Shown here: one piece after another, positions 9,214 through 18,648 of the stretch
Layout of the letters: every line of letters begins with the position of its first letter
Position numbering within the stretch: the first letter of the stretch is position 1
Origin: Mesorhizobium tamadayense
Lineage (GTDB): Bacteria; Pseudomonadota; Alphaproteobacteria; Rhizobiales; Rhizobiaceae
NCBI RefSeq assembly: GCF_003863365.1
Contig: NZ_RQXT01000003.1
Span: 186,001-250,000 of the forward strand
DNA: 64,000 bases
Direction: 5' to 3'
Program-made: the position numbers and the translations under genes
Notes under the pieces: model-generated
Database searches by the model: none
The model's input: only the letters and a program-made list of their open reading frames with translations
Told to the model about the DNA's origin: nothing

Positions 9214-10548
9214 ATGCAGACGGCTATCGCTGCCGCGGAACCGCGCGGCAAAATTCCCTTTTACCGGCATCTCTACGTGCAGGTCCTGGTGGCGATCGCC
9301 GCCGGCATCCTGCTCGGCCATTTCTATCCCGACATCGGCGCCTCGCTGAAGCCGCTTGGCGACGCCTTCATCAAGCTGGTCAAGATGGTCATCGCGCCGG
9401 TGATCTTCCTGACGGTCGCGACCGGCATCGCCGGTGTCTCCGACCTGCACAAGGTCGGTCGCGTCGCCGGCAAGGCGATGATCTATTTCCTCATCTTCTC
9501 GACGCTGGCGCTCGTCGTCGGCCTGGTCGTCTCCAATGTCGTCCAGCCTGGCGCCGGCATGCACATCAACCCGGCGACCCTCGACGCCTCGAAGATCTCG
9601 ACCTTCACCGAGAAGGCGCATGACACGACGATCGTCGGCTTCCTGATGAACATCATCCCCGACACCATCACCGGCGCCTTCGCCCAGGGCGACATCCTGC
9701 AGGTGCTGTTCTTCTCGGTGCTGTTCGGCGTGGCGCTGGCGCTCGTCGGCGACCGCGGCCGCCCGGTGGTCGATTTCCTGCAGGCGCTCACCGCGCCGAT
9801 CTTCCGCCTCGTCGCCATCCTGATGAAGGCTGCCCCCATCGGCGCCTTCGGCGCCATGGCCTTCACCGTCGGCAAATACGGCATCGGCACGATCGCCAAC
9901 CTCGCCTTGCTGATCGGCACTTTCTACCTGACGTCGCTGCTCTTCGTGCTGGTCGTGCTCGGCGCCGTCGCATGGTACAACGGCTTCTCCATCCTGGCGC
10001 TGATCCGCTACATCAAGGAAGAGCTGCTGCTGGTGCTCGGCACCTCATCCTCGGAAGCAGCGCTTCCCGGCTTGATGGCCAAGATGGAACGCGCCGGCTG
10101 CAACCGCTCGGTGGTCGGCCTGGTCATTCCGACCGGCTATTCCTTCAACCTCGACGGCACCAACATCTACATGACGCTGGCAGCGCTGTTCATCGCCCAG
10201 GCGACCGACACGCCGCTCACCTTCGGCGACCAGATCCTGCTGCTGCTCGTCGCCATGCTGAGCTCAAAGGGTGCCGCCGGCATCACCGGCGCCGGCTTCA
10301 TCACTTTGGCCGCCACGCTCTCGGTCGTGCCTTCGGTGCCGGTCGCCGGCATGGCGCTGATCCTCGGCGTCGACCGCTTCATGTCGGAGTGCCGCGCGCT
10401 GACCAACTTCGTCGGCAACGCGGTGGCGACCGTCGTCGTGGCGCGCTGGGAAGGCGAGCTCGACCAGAAGCAGTTCGCAGCCGCCATGGCCGGCCAGCTG
10501 CCGGAAGAAGCAGACCTCGCGCTGTCAGGCGGCCTGCAGCCCGCCTGA
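9214..10548 (+). CDS. dctA: C4-dicarboxylate/cation symporter DctA
   Basis: A 444-residue DAACS-family inner-membrane carrier for succinate, fumarate and malate, essential for feeding nitrogen-fixing bacteroids in legume symbionts. The sequence carries the family's serine-rich re-entrant motif [12 protein letters not shown] (about 276-287), the cation and substrate segment [10 protein letters not shown] (about 311-320), SSKGAAG, and the C-terminal [18 protein letters not shown]. The start ATG at 9214 follows CGGAGGATATC. It is controlled by DctB/DctD through the sigma-54 promoter at 9113 and ends in the terminator at 10631. Confidence 0.97.
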   Translation: MQTAIAAAEPRGKIPFYRHLYVQVLVAIAAGILLGHFYPDIGASLKPLGDAFIKLVKMVIAPVIFLTVATGIAGVSDLHKVGRVAGKAMIYFLIFSTLALVVGLVVSNVVQPGAGMHINPATLDASKISTFTEKAHDTTIVGFLMNIIPDTITGAFAQGDILQVLFFSVLFGVALALVGDRGRPVVDFLQALTAPIFRLVAILMKAAPIGAFGAMAFTVGKYGIGTIANLALLIGTFYLTSLLFVLVVLGAVAWYNGFSILALIRYIKEELLLVLGTSSSEAALPGLMAKMERAGCNRSVVGLVIPTGYSFNLDGTNIYMTLAALFIAQATDTPLTFGDQILLLLVAMLSSKGAAGITGAGFITLAATLSVVPSVPVAGMALILGVDRFMSECRALTNFVGNAVATVVVARWEGELDQKQFAAAMAGQLPEEADLALSGGLQPA

Positions 10549-10557
10549 GCGACCGAA

Positions 10558-10614
10558 GCAGTTCCAGGAAAAGTGTCCACCGGTTTTCCGTCCGGAATTG
10601 CGCCAACAAAAGAG
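10558..10614. repeat. Short Rhizobiales intergenic repeat (compact copy)
   Basis: The stretch starts with CAGTTCCAGGAAAAGTGT and continues through CGGTTTTCCGTCCGGAATTG. It is a copy of the same repeat found inverted at about 55241-55337, where an extra 24 bp sits in the middle. The ends pair as AGTTCC/GGAATT, so the element can fold on itself. It sits between the dctA stop and the dctA terminator. Confidence 0.7.
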
Positions 10615-10630
10615 GCATCCTCCCGATGCC

Positions 10631-10668
10631 GAACAGGCCGCGGCTCTGCCGCGGCCTGTTCTTTTTAT
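10631..10668 (+). terminator. Rho-independent terminator of dctA
   Basis: A perfect 14-bp GC-rich stem (GAACAGGCCGCGGC / GCCGCGGCCTGTTC) with a TCT loop is followed directly by TTTTTAT. The position, 83 bp behind the dctA stop, fits termination of the dctA transcript. Confidence 0.92.
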
Positions 10669-10736
10669 CGGACGCCGCATAGGGTGCGCGGGCCGGTTTT
10701 CCCGCCGGTGTAACCATTCAGCCGTGAGGGCGGTCG

Positions 10737-11318
10737 ATGAGCAGCGCGTTTCCCGAGATCTACCTTCTCCGTCATGGCGAAACGGAATGGAGCGCATCGG
10801 GCAAGCACACCGGCCGCACCGACATTCCGCTGACCGCGAGAGGCGAGGAGGCAGCGCGCGCCATTGCCGGTCGCCTCGCGGGCCTGACCTTCCAGGCGGT
10901 CTGGTCCAGCCCGTCGCAGCGCGCCTTCGACACCTGCCGGCTCGCCGGCTTCGGCGAACGCGCCGTGAAGAAGCCGGACCTGCAGGAATGGGACTATGGC
11001 GCCTATGAAGGCGTAACGACGAAGGAGATCCTTGCCGGGCGCCCCGGCTGGCAGCTGTTTCGCGACGGCTGTCCGGGCGGCGAGGCGGCAGCCGATGTCG
11101 GCTCCAGGGCCGACGCGATCATCGCCGGACTGCGCGCCGTCGCCGGCAATGTGCTCATTTTTTCCAGTGGGCATTTCCTGCGCGTGCTTGCGGCGCGCTG
11201 GGTCGGCCTCCCACCTCAGGGCGGCGCGCACTTCGTGTTCGATACCGCCAGCCTCAGCATCCTCGGCTATGAGCACGATCTGACCGAGCCTGTCATCCGG
11301 CGATGGAACCAGAATTAG
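10737..11318 (+). CDS. Histidine phosphatase family protein (phosphoglycerate-mutase-like)
   Basis: A 193-residue cytoplasmic phosphatase of the RHG branch. The phosphoacceptor motif LLRHGETEWSASGKHTGR is at residues 9-26. The other hallmarks, SSPSQRAFDTC, a glutamate-containing EWDYGAYEG and the second catalytic histidine in SSGHFLRVLAARW, are all present and in order. The substrate cannot be read from the sequence; relatives include GpmB-like and sugar-phosphate phosphatases. It stands alone between the dctA terminator and a repeat region. Confidence 0.88.
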   Translation: MSSAFPEIYLLRHGETEWSASGKHTGRTDIPLTARGEEAARAIAGRLAGLTFQAVWSSPSQRAFDTCRLAGFGERAVKKPDLQEWDYGAYEGVTTKEILAGRPGWQLFRDGCPGGEAAADVGSRADAIIAGLRAVAGNVLIFSSGHFLRVLAARWVGLPPQGGAHFVFDTASLSILGYEHDLTEPVIRRWNQN

Positions 11319-11372
11319 TCCGGCCGGATAGCACATCGGATGCCTTGGAGATTGGGCGAAACGCCTTACGCC

Positions 11373-11551
11373 TCGTCATCCTATGGCGGAGCAAGGAGCG
11401 AAGCGACGCGGCGCAGACCATAGGATCCATGCCGTGGCTTCGACGAGTTGCGACGGTCCAGAATTCTGCTCCGCCGCGCTCTTGGCTAAGGTCACGGCAT
11501 GGATCCTTGGGTCTTCGCACCGCTTCGCGGCGCTACGCCCAAGGATGACGA
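11373..11551. repeat. Large nested palindromic repeat
   Basis: The outer ends TCGTCATCC (11373-11381) and GGATGACGA (11543-11551) are inverted repeats. Inside lies a perfect 15-bp inverted repeat, AGGATCCATGCCGTG (11422-11436) with CACGGCATGGATCCT (11493-11507). Further complementary stretches (GCGAAGCGACGCGGCGC against the strand near 11517-11534) would let the whole 179 bp fold into one long hairpin. This type of element is familiar from Mesorhizobium-like genomes. It fills the gap between the phosphatase and pseudouridine synthase genes, and no gene is visible in it. Confidence 0.75.
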
Positions 11552-11586
11552 CGTTAGGGGAGCTTCGAAACCATTGTGTCAAAAAG

Positions 11587-12351
11587 CTAAGCTGAAAGCA
11601 TCGCCAGCTCCTCGGCCGTCAGATGCCGCGCCTTGCCTTTCGCCAGCTCGCCAAGCTGCAGCCGCCCGATCGCCACCCGCACCAGCCTCAGCACCTCGAC
11701 GTCGAAAGCGCCGAGCAGGCGGCGGATCTGGCGGTTGCGGCCTTCGTCGAGCACGATCTCCAGCCACGCCGTGCGTCCGCCGCTGCGCAAGAGCTCGATC
11801 GAGCTTGCTGTCAGCAATTCTCCGTCGACGACTGCACCAGTGCGGAACCGCTCGAGCATCGCTTCGTCAGGGGCGGAAGCGATCTGCACGTGATAGGTCT
11901 TGGCGACATGCGAGGCGGGGTCGAGCAGGCCGTTCGCCCAGCGCGTGTCGTTGGTCATCAAGAGCAGACCTTCGCTTGCCTTGTCGAGGCGTCCGACCGC
12001 CGAAACGAAGGGCAGCTCTAAATCGGTAAGACAGTCATAGACGGTGCCTCGCCCTTCGGGATCGTCGCGCGTGGTGACCAGCCCGCGCGGCTTGTTGAGC
12101 ATCAGATAGACTTTTCGCTCCGCGGCGACCTGCGCGCCATCGACTGTGATGCGATCGCGATCTGGATAGACGCGCAGCGACGGGTCGCGCGCCACCTTGC
12201 CGGCAACGCGCACGCGTCCCTCGCCGATCATGAGCTCGGCCTGCTTGCGCGAGCAGAATCCAAGCTTCGACAGCGCCCGGTTGAGGCTGACTTTCCCGGC
12301 GATGGGTCGTCGCGCGAGTTCGGCAGACGGTCGTACAGGCTTGCGTGTCAT
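11587..12351 (-). CDS. Pseudouridine synthase, RsuA/RluB/RluE/RluF family
   Basis: Converts uridine to pseudouridine in rRNA. The 254-residue protein has an N-terminal S4 RNA-binding domain (SLNRALSKLGFCSRKQAELMI). The catalytic domain carries LNKPRGLVTT and the RsuA-type motif VGRLDKASEGLLLMTND, whose aspartate is the catalytic residue. The C-terminal EGRNRQIRRLLGAFDVEVLRLVR is also typical. The ATG at 12351 is chosen over an in-frame TTG 21 bp upstream. Which rRNA position it modifies is not decidable here. It points away from fhuD. Confidence 0.9.
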   Translation of the reverse strand: MTRKPVRPSAELARRPIAGKVSLNRALSKLGFCSRKQAELMIGEGRVRVAGKVARDPSLRVYPDRDRITVDGAQVAAERKVYLMLNKPRGLVTTRDDPEGRGTVYDCLTDLELPFVSAVGRLDKASEGLLLMTNDTRWANGLLDPASHVAKTYHVQIASAPDEAMLERFRTGAVVDGELLTASSIELLRSGGRTAWLEIVLDEGRNRQIRRLLGAFDVEVLRLVRVAIGRLQLGELAKGKARHLTAEELAMLSA

Positions 12352-12581
12352 CGGCCGACAGATGCCATGCAACGCGACGCATGCGCAACCTGACAGGCTT
12401 AATGTTGACTGTTGAATTCATGTTTCGTAGTCAACCGGCTCGATGATGGATTTCGAAAACCTGGCATGTGGGAGAAGGAGCGGGGATCGTGACGGACAAT
12501 CATGGCCTCGCCGGCGCCTTGGCAGACTGTTCGCCAGCACTCGGGACAAGAACCGGCGTGCGTAGGCGTCAGCCTTCCCGC

Positions 12582-13439
12582 ATGACCCGGCGCGCCGCGC
12601 TTGGGCTTTTCGCACTACCTTTCGGGGCCATCCGGCCGGTTAATGCGACGGCGCGGCCGTTGCGCATCGTCTGCCTCGACGACGGCTTGGCCGAGACCTT
12701 GCTGATGCTCGGTGTCAGGCCGGTCGCCATCGCCGACCGCAAGGTCTGGGAGGAGTGGGTGGTCGAGCCGGCGCTGCCGCCGGAGGTCGCCGATATCGGC
12801 ACGCTGCTCGAGCCCAATCTCGAATTTCTTCAGCAGCTCAAGCCCGACGTCATCCTCACCACCCCCTATCTCGATGGCATCAAGCCGCTGCTCGAGCGCG
12901 TCGCGCCGGTGACGACGATCGGCATCTACACGGACAACGGGCAGCCTTATCGCAATGCCGTCGAAGCCACTCGAAAGCTTGCCGGCCTAGTCGGTCGGGA
13001 AGCCGAAGGCGAGGCGCTGATCGAAGCGACCGAGGCAAAAGTCGGACGGGAACTGGCGCCGCTCGCCGCAAGGCCGGTCTATGTCGTGTCCTTCATGGAT
13101 CCGCGCAACGTGCGCGTCTACGGCCGGATGAGCCTGTTCCAGGATGTGCTCGACCGCATCGGCATCCGCAACGCCTGGACCGCCGGGACCAACTACTGGG
13201 GGTTTTCGACCGTCGCCATCGACGGCCTGGCGACAGTCGATGACGCGCGTCTTGCCTATCTCGAACCCTTGCCCGCCGGAGCCGGCGGCACGCTCACCGA
13301 GAGCCCGGTCTGGAACGCGATGCCCTTCGTGCGCAATCGCTCGATCATGCGCCTGCCTCCCGTGCTGATGTTTGGCGCGCTTCCCGCTGCTGCCCGCTTC
13401 GCACGCGTGCTTGCCGAAGCGATGACAGCCCATGGCTGA
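12582..13439 (+). CDS. fhuD: Siderophore ABC transporter substrate-binding protein (FhuD-like)
   Basis: A 285-residue periplasmic binding protein of the FhuD/BtuF class for hydroxamate-type ferric siderophores. The chosen start gives an MTRR N-terminus followed by a short hydrophobic stretch ending NATA. In-frame codons upstream to 12468 would add 38 non-signal-like residues. Family features are LRIVCLDDGLAETLLMLGVRPVAIAD, LEPNLEFLQQLKPDVILTT, and the C-terminal RNRSIMRLPPVLMFGALPAA. The gene overlaps fhuB by 8 bp. No FhuC ATPase and no TonB-dependent receptor is encoded nearby, so partners must be elsewhere or lost. Confidence 0.85.
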   Translation: MTRRAALGLFALPFGAIRPVNATARPLRIVCLDDGLAETLLMLGVRPVAIADRKVWEEWVVEPALPPEVADIGTLLEPNLEFLQQLKPDVILTTPYLDGIKPLLERVAPVTTIGIYTDNGQPYRNAVEATRKLAGLVGREAEGEALIEATEAKVGRELAPLAARPVYVVSFMDPRNVRVYGRMSLFQDVLDRIGIRNAWTAGTNYWGFSTVAIDGLATVDDARLAYLEPLPAGAGGTLTESPVWNAMPFVRNRSIMRLPPVLMFGALPAAARFARVLAEAMTAHG

Positions 13440-15354
13440 AGGCTTCGGCAGCGTGGCGCAGAGCCGCGACATTGCGGCCGGCGCCAAACGCCGGGTTGCA
13501 GCCAGGCACGATTGGCGAATTGTCGCCATCCTGCTCTGCGCCGCCCTCGCCGCACTGGCTGCAGCGGCAACGCTTCGCAATCTATCCGTCCAACTGCCGT
13601 CGGCGTTCTGGCTAGACGCAGCGTTTACGCCCGACATCGACGACATGCGGCAGGTGCTGGTGCACTATGCCTTCCTGCCGAGGTTTTTCGTCAGCCTGCT
13701 CTGCGGCGCCGCGCTCGGCTTGGCCGGCACGGTGCTGCAGCAGGTGCTGCGCAACCCGCTTGCCTCGCCCGAAACCGTCGGCGTCTCCGCCGGCGCCTAT
13801 CTGGCGCTGGCTCTGGCGACGCTCGCCGCGCCCTCGCTGCTTGCCTTCGGGCGCGAATGGGTGGCGCTTGCCGGCGCCTTCGCCGCCCTGGCGGCCGTGC
13901 TCGCGCTCTCCTGGCACAAGAGCTTGTCGCCGCTTTCCGTCGTGCTCGCAGGTCTCCTCGTCAGCCTCTATACCGGAGCGATCGGCGCAGCGCTGGTCGT
14001 GCTCAACCACGAATGGCTGGCGGGCCTGTTCATCTGGGGCGCCGGCTCGCTCGGCCAGCAGGATTGGGTAACGACGCTGTGGCTGCTGCCGCGTCTCAGC
14101 GCCTCCGCGCTGGCGATCGGCCTGATGACGCGGCCGCTGACTTTGCTCGGCCTCGCGGCCGCCGCGCTCGCCCGCATCGGCGGAGCGCGCCGGTTCGGTC
14201 AGCGGCTGGTAATGGCGCCGCTTCTGGGAGCCGCGTTGCTGTGGGCCGCCGATCAGGCGGTGCAGCTGGCGACCGGCCCGCAGGGCAACCTGCTGCCGAC
14301 GGGCGCCGTCACCGCGCTGCTCGGCGCGCCGCTGCTGCTGTGGCTGCTGCCGCGCCTCAGTCTGGGCGCCGAACTTCCAGTGCTGGCGGCGGAGCGCCTG
14401 CCCAGGATACGGCGCTCGGGCATCCTGCTGGCGGCGATCGGTCTTGCCTTGCTTGTGGTTCTGGGTCTCGCCCTGTTTTGCGGACCCGGGCCGGACGGCT
14501 GGAGCTTCGCCTTCGGCGATCAACTGCAGCCCTTGTTGTCCTGGCGATGGCCGCGCGTGCTCGCAGCGCTTTCCGCCGGCGCCATGCTGGCGCTCGCCGG
14601 GCTGATGATGCAGCGGCTGACCGGCAATCCGATGGCAAGCCCGGAGGTTCTGGGCATCAGCGCCGGCGCCGCCCTCGGCATGGTGGTTGCGATGTTTGCC
14701 GTGTCCGATCCGGGCCGTCCCGTGCAGACCACGGCCGCCGCCGCCGGCGCCTTCGCAACTTTGCTCATCATGCTTGCCATCGGCCGCCGCGCTGCCTACG
14801 CGCCGGAGCGGCTCCTGCTTGCCGGCGTCGCGCTGACGGCCCTCTTCGACGCATTGATCTTGGTGCTCACCGCCGCCGGCGATCCGCGCGCCATGCTTCT
14901 CATCAACTGGCTGACCGGCTCGACCTATGGCGTCGATCAAGGCGCGGCGGTTCTGACGGCGTCGGTCGCGCTTTGCCTGTTGCTGACGGCGCCGCTGTTC
15001 ATCCGCTAGCTCGACATGCTGCCGCTGGGCACGCCGGCGTTGCGCGCGCTCGGCGTCGATGTGGCAGGTATCCGGCTGCTGGTGCTGCTGATGGTTGCCG
15101 TGCTGACCGCCGCCGCCACGCTGATCGTCGGTCCGTTGACCTTCATCGGCCTGATGGCGTCGCATTTGGCCCGGCGCCTCGGCTTTGCCCGCGCCTTGCC
15201 GCAGGCCATCGGAGCCTTGCTTGCCGGGGCGCTGATCATGGTCCTGGCCGACTGGATCGGCCGCACTGCCATCTTCCCGCGCCAGATCCCGGCCGGTCTC
15301 GTCGCAACGCTCATCGGCGGTCCGGTGCTGATGTGGCTGTTGCGCCGCCACTGA
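13432..15354 (+). pseudogene. fhuB: Siderophore ABC permease FhuB interrupted by an in-frame TAG
   Basis: FhuB proteins of this kind are two FecCD permease halves fused in one chain of about 640-660 residues. Here codons 1-525 (13432-15006) and the region 15010-15354 are in the same frame, separated only by TAG at 15007-15009. The protein up to the stop contains the whole first half and most of the second. The remainder, starting LDMLPLGTPALRALGV, contains the missing last helices, GPLTFIGLMASH and FPRQIPAG. In relatives a tryptophan stands between the preceding arginine and the LxxLPLG motif, so a TGG to TAG change is the simplest explanation. Either it is a broken gene, a sequencing error, or a product completed by re-initiation at the ATG at 15016. 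Confidence 0.85.
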
Positions 15355-15435
15355 AGATCAACCGGGCGGGGCAGGCAGCGTTTTGGGTGGGGTAAAGCAC
15401 CGGCCTTTGGAGAAGCGGCGGCCGGCGCTGCTGGG

Positions 15436-15921
15436 TCATGGTTCCGGCGGTGCGCTCAACCGCCGGTAAGGAACGCCGTCGAAGGTTGCCGTCACGAAGC
15501 TCTTGACCGACATCCTGCGCTTGCGGCCGTCGCTGCAGGCATAGACCGGCCAGCCGGCCTCGCTGCATTCATATGCCGCGCAGATGCGGGCAAGGCAGTT
15601 GCCGACAGTCAGCCGGAAGCCACCCTTGCCGGCGAAGCCCTGCAGCAGGCTGCCATCGGCCGAACGCCACGTCCGCTGGCGAAACTCCGGCCGCAAAGCC
15701 GAGGGTTCGAGAGGGGCGGCGAGGTTGGCCGTTCCGGTACGCGCCATGAGCTGAAGACGGTAGCGGGCCATTCCGGTCGTATAGGCGGTCACAAGATCGG
15801 ACTCGCGCGAATAGGCGGACGCCAGATCGGAGTGGTCGAAGAGACGAGGCAGCCTCTCGCCTGCTTCTGTTGGCCTCACTAAGGCAACAAGGGCGACAAG
15901 GGCCAGGCAAGCGCGCAACAT
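15436..15921 (-). CDS. Small secreted protein, unknown function
   Basis: A 161-residue protein. The ATG at 15921 gives a clear signal peptide (LRACLALVALVALVRPTEA, cleavage before GERLP); the open frame runs further upstream, but without signal-like sequence. The C-terminal half has four cysteines (NCLARICAAYECSEAGWPVYACSDG) that could form disulfides in the periplasm. It is followed by a basic stretch GRKRRMSVKSF. No family is recognised. It lies directly behind the BTAD regulator gene on the same strand (88 bp), so co-transcription is possible. Confidence 0.65.
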   Translation of the reverse strand: MLRACLALVALVALVRPTEAGERLPRLFDHSDLASAYSRESDLVTAYTTGMARYRLQLMARTGTANLAAPLEPSALRPEFRQRTWRSADGSLLQGFAGKGGFRLTVGNCLARICAAYECSEAGWPVYACSDGRKRRMSVKSFVTATFDGVPYRRLSAPPEP

Positions 15922-16009
15922 TTCGATTTCCAGCAGCCATGCATATCTGGCCTGCCAGCGCCCCCGGCTGCCTTCCATACCATCCCGCCAAATGGCCTCT
16001 GGCGCAAGA

Positions 16010-17713
16010 TCAGGCGTGGTTTCGCATCCGCGCCAGGCATCGGGCCTGGTCGCGCGGCCGGCCGAGTTCCTCGTAGCGGCCGGCTGCCTCTTCGAAGGCG
16101 GCGAGCGCGCGCACTTCCTTGTTCTGTTCCCGCCGCTGCACGCCGCGCGCTTCCCAAAGCGCTGCCGCCCAAGGGCCACCTTGCCACATGCCGGCGATAC
16201 GTTCGGCGTCGTTCAGGCGGCGCTCGACCTGTTGGAGCTCTCCCGCCTTGGCAAGAGCGATTGCCGACGCGGTGCGCAATGCCATCGAGCAGGGCTGGCA
16301 GGCGCCCGGTGTCAGCAGCCGGTCGCCGGCGAGGATCTCTTCCGCCACCATTTTCGGCGTCGATGCCGCTCGCACGGCGAGCGCCTGCATGCGCATGATA
16401 AGATGCGGCGAAAGCCATGAGCGCTCGGCATCGGCGAGGCCGCGCCGGATCAGACGGCCGGCCCGCCATTTCTGGCCGCGCTCCAGGGCGATCTCGGCCA
16501 GCCGCTCGATGGCCAACACGCGGCCGGCGACCGCATCCGCCTCCAGGAGCAGCCGCTCGGCTTCGCTGAGGAACTGCTCGGCCTCGTCGAGGTCGCCCGA
16601 AAACAGCGCCGCCTCCCCGAGAAGCAGGCAGGCGAGACCACGTCCTGCGCTCGATTGCGCCTGCTCGGCGACGGCGAGCAGCTCTTGAGCCAGTCCTGCG
16701 ACTTCGGCATGGCCTTTGGCGCTGCACAGACAGAACTCGGACAGGCAGAGGTGGCCATCGAAGACATGTTGCACGAAGGCCGGCTTGGCGCGGACCCATT
16801 CGATGAATTCGGACCGGAACAGTTGCGGCCATTGCGCCCGCATCATCGAGGCAAGCCCCAGCAGCGCGCTCGCTTCGCCAACTTCGCGCGGCAGGTCGGC
16901 AGCCAGCGCAAGATCGCGGGTCTGCCTGGCAATCTCGCTCGCCTTGTCGAACTCGCCGCTCTGCAGGTGCACCAGACCCCAGGCGAGCGAGGTGCGGATG
17001 CGCTCCGAGGGATTGACGGTCTCCGCGCCGGAGAGCGCCAGCGCCTTCTCGTAAAGCGCGATGGTCGCGGCACTCGGCCCGACGCCGAGCTCAGCATGCA
17101 GATTGTCGCGAAGCTGGTTGAACTGGCGGATCGCCTCGACCCGGTTGCCCGCATCGAGTGCGGCCTGCATCAGCGCGCATTGCGCCTGCTCGTCGGCCGG
17201 ATCGAGCGCGATCAGCCGCTGCCACAGCCCGCCGATGCGCAGCAGGTGGCTGTAGCGCTGCTGTATTTGCGCGCGGGGAGCGTCGAGCCATTCGACAAAA
17301 AGATCGTCCGGCAAAAGCCTACCACCATAGTGGTCGGCCGCACGTTCGAAAGCGCTCTTGTCGCTGCCTCGGAGCGCCGTCCTGGCGGCTGCCTCAAAGC
17401 TTTCGATATCGATATCGAGCTCCGCATTGGGCGCAAGCGCGATGATGTCGTTGTTGATCTCGATGAGTTCATGGGCGCCGAGCGCACGGCGCGCGAAATG
17501 GACGGCTTTGCGCAGGTTGGCTCCGGCGGCCTCGGGGTCGGCGTCCGGCCAGAAAGTTTCCATCGCCTGCTCGCGGTGCATGCGATGGGCGGGTTGTAAG
17601 GCGAGGAGCTTGACCAGCGCCGCGGCGCGGTCACGCCGCCAGTCGGCCGCCGGGATCGGCCGGCCATCGACACTGACGGCGAAGCGGCCGAGCAGATGGA
17701 TCGAAACGCGCAT
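16010..17713 (-). CDS. BTAD-domain transcriptional activator (SARP-like)
   Basis: A 567-residue regulator. The N-terminus is an OmpR-like winged helix (RVSIHLLGRFAVSVDGRPIP, then RRDRAAALVKLLALQPAHRMHRE). Next comes a bacterial transcriptional activator domain (about 95-240; LLPDDLFVEWLDAPRAQIQQ, ALMQAALDAGNRVEAIRQFN). Beyond that is a long helical, TPR-like C-terminal half rich in Ala/Leu/Glu repeats. This plan is the SARP/AfsR type without the NB-ARC ATPase. The ATG at 17713 starts the conserved domain; a GTG at 17758 is an alternative. It is divergent from the peroxiredoxin gene across about 130 bp, which makes that gene a plausible target. The signal it senses is unknown. Confidence 0.82.
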   Translation of the reverse strand: MRVSIHLLGRFAVSVDGRPIPAADWRRDRAAALVKLLALQPAHRMHREQAMETFWPDADPEAAGANLRKAVHFARRALGAHELIEINNDIIALAPNAELDIDIESFEAAARTALRGSDKSAFERAADHYGGRLLPDDLFVEWLDAPRAQIQQRYSHLLRIGGLWQRLIALDPADEQAQCALMQAALDAGNRVEAIRQFNQLRDNLHAELGVGPSAATIALYEKALALSGAETVNPSERIRTSLAWGLVHLQSGEFDKASEIARQTRDLALAADLPREVGEASALLGLASMMRAQWPQLFRSEFIEWVRAKPAFVQHVFDGHLCLSEFCLCSAKGHAEVAGLAQELLAVAEQAQSSAGRGLACLLLGEAALFSGDLDEAEQFLSEAERLLLEADAVAGRVLAIERLAEIALERGQKWRAGRLIRRGLADAERSWLSPHLIMRMQALAVRAASTPKMVAEEILAGDRLLTPGACQPCSMALRTASAIALAKAGELQQVERRLNDAERIAGMWQGGPWAAALWEARGVQRREQNKEVRALAAFEEAAGRYEELGRPRDQARCLARMRNHA

Positions 17714-17845
17714 TGAGGCACCATCCGGAAGAAGGGGAGCCGGCGCCGAAGCCGTCACCGGCCATCGGCCGTCGAGGAACGCTGGCGGAACATAGATTTC
17801 CTAATATGCCCTCGCAATCGAATTCGAACCGGAAAGGAAATAACC

Positions 17846-18511
17846 ATGTCACTCCGTATCGCAGACATCGCCCCCGACTTCACCGCCGACACCACGCAAG
17901 GTCCGATCTCCTTCCACGAATGGCTGGGCAAGGACTGGGGAATCCTGTTCTCGCATCCCAAGGACTACACGCCGGTCTGCACCACCGAGCTCGGCTACAT
18001 GGCGCACCTCAAGCCCGAGTTCGACAAGCGCGGCGTCAAGGTCGTCGGCCTGTCCGTCGACCCGGTAGAGAAGCATGCCGGCTGGGCGAAGGATATCGCC
18101 GAGACGCAAGGCATGGCGCCGAACTTCCCGATGATCGGCGACCCGACGCTCGCTATCTCGCAGCTCTACGACATGCTGCCGGCTTCGGCCGGCAACAGTG
18201 CCGACGGCCGCACCGCCGCCGAAAACCAAACGGTGCGCAATGTCTACGTCATAGGCCCGGACAAGAAGATCAAGCTCGTCATATCCTATCCGATGACGAC
18301 CGGCCGCAACTTCGACGAGGTGCTGCGCGTGGTGGACTCACTGCAACTGACGGCCAAGCACCGCCTGGCGACGCCTGTCAACTGGAAGCCCGGCGACGAG
18401 GTCATCATCGCGGGTTCGGTGTCGAACGATGAAGCAAAGCAGCTTTATCCGCAGGGCTGGAAGGAACCGAAGCCGTACATCCGCATCGTGCCGCAGCCTG
18501 TGCTGACCTGA
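17846..18511 (+). CDS. 1-Cys peroxiredoxin (Prx6/AhpC-TSA family)
   Basis: Reduces hydrogen peroxide and organic peroxides in the cytoplasm. The protein has 221 residues, normal for the Prx6 class. The peroxidatic cysteine is Cys45 in HPKDYTPVCTTELGYM. The conserved C-terminal arm carries KHRLATPVNWKPGDEVIIAGSVSNDEA and ends with KPYIRIVPQP. No resolving cysteine is visible. A GGAAAGGAAAT ribosome site precedes the ATG. It is divergent from the BTAD regulator and followed, after about 137 bp, by an FAD oxidoreductase on the same strand. Confidence 0.95.
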   Translation: MSLRIADIAPDFTADTTQGPISFHEWLGKDWGILFSHPKDYTPVCTTELGYMAHLKPEFDKRGVKVVGLSVDPVEKHAGWAKDIAETQGMAPNFPMIGDPTLAISQLYDMLPASAGNSADGRTAAENQTVRNVYVIGPDKKIKLVISYPMTTGRNFDEVLRVVDSLQLTAKHRLATPVNWKPGDEVIIAGSVSNDEAKQLYPQGWKEPKPYIRIVPQPVLT

Positions 18512-18648
18512 CAGCTCTGGCGTCAAGGTTTGGGCGGCGGGCATCGGCGGCGAGAGCATCGGAGACGCGCGTCCTCGCCGCCCTGGCAAAGACAATAAGC
18601 AAATTCAATCCGGCGCCTCGGCATGGCGCCAAGACGTGGGGAACCAAG

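Noticed and set aside
13612-15351. Minus-strand open frame of about 579 codons opposite fhuB
   Set aside because: The translation is low-complexity (Q, R, A, G) with no hydrophobic or domain pattern; fhuB on the plus strand explains the region.
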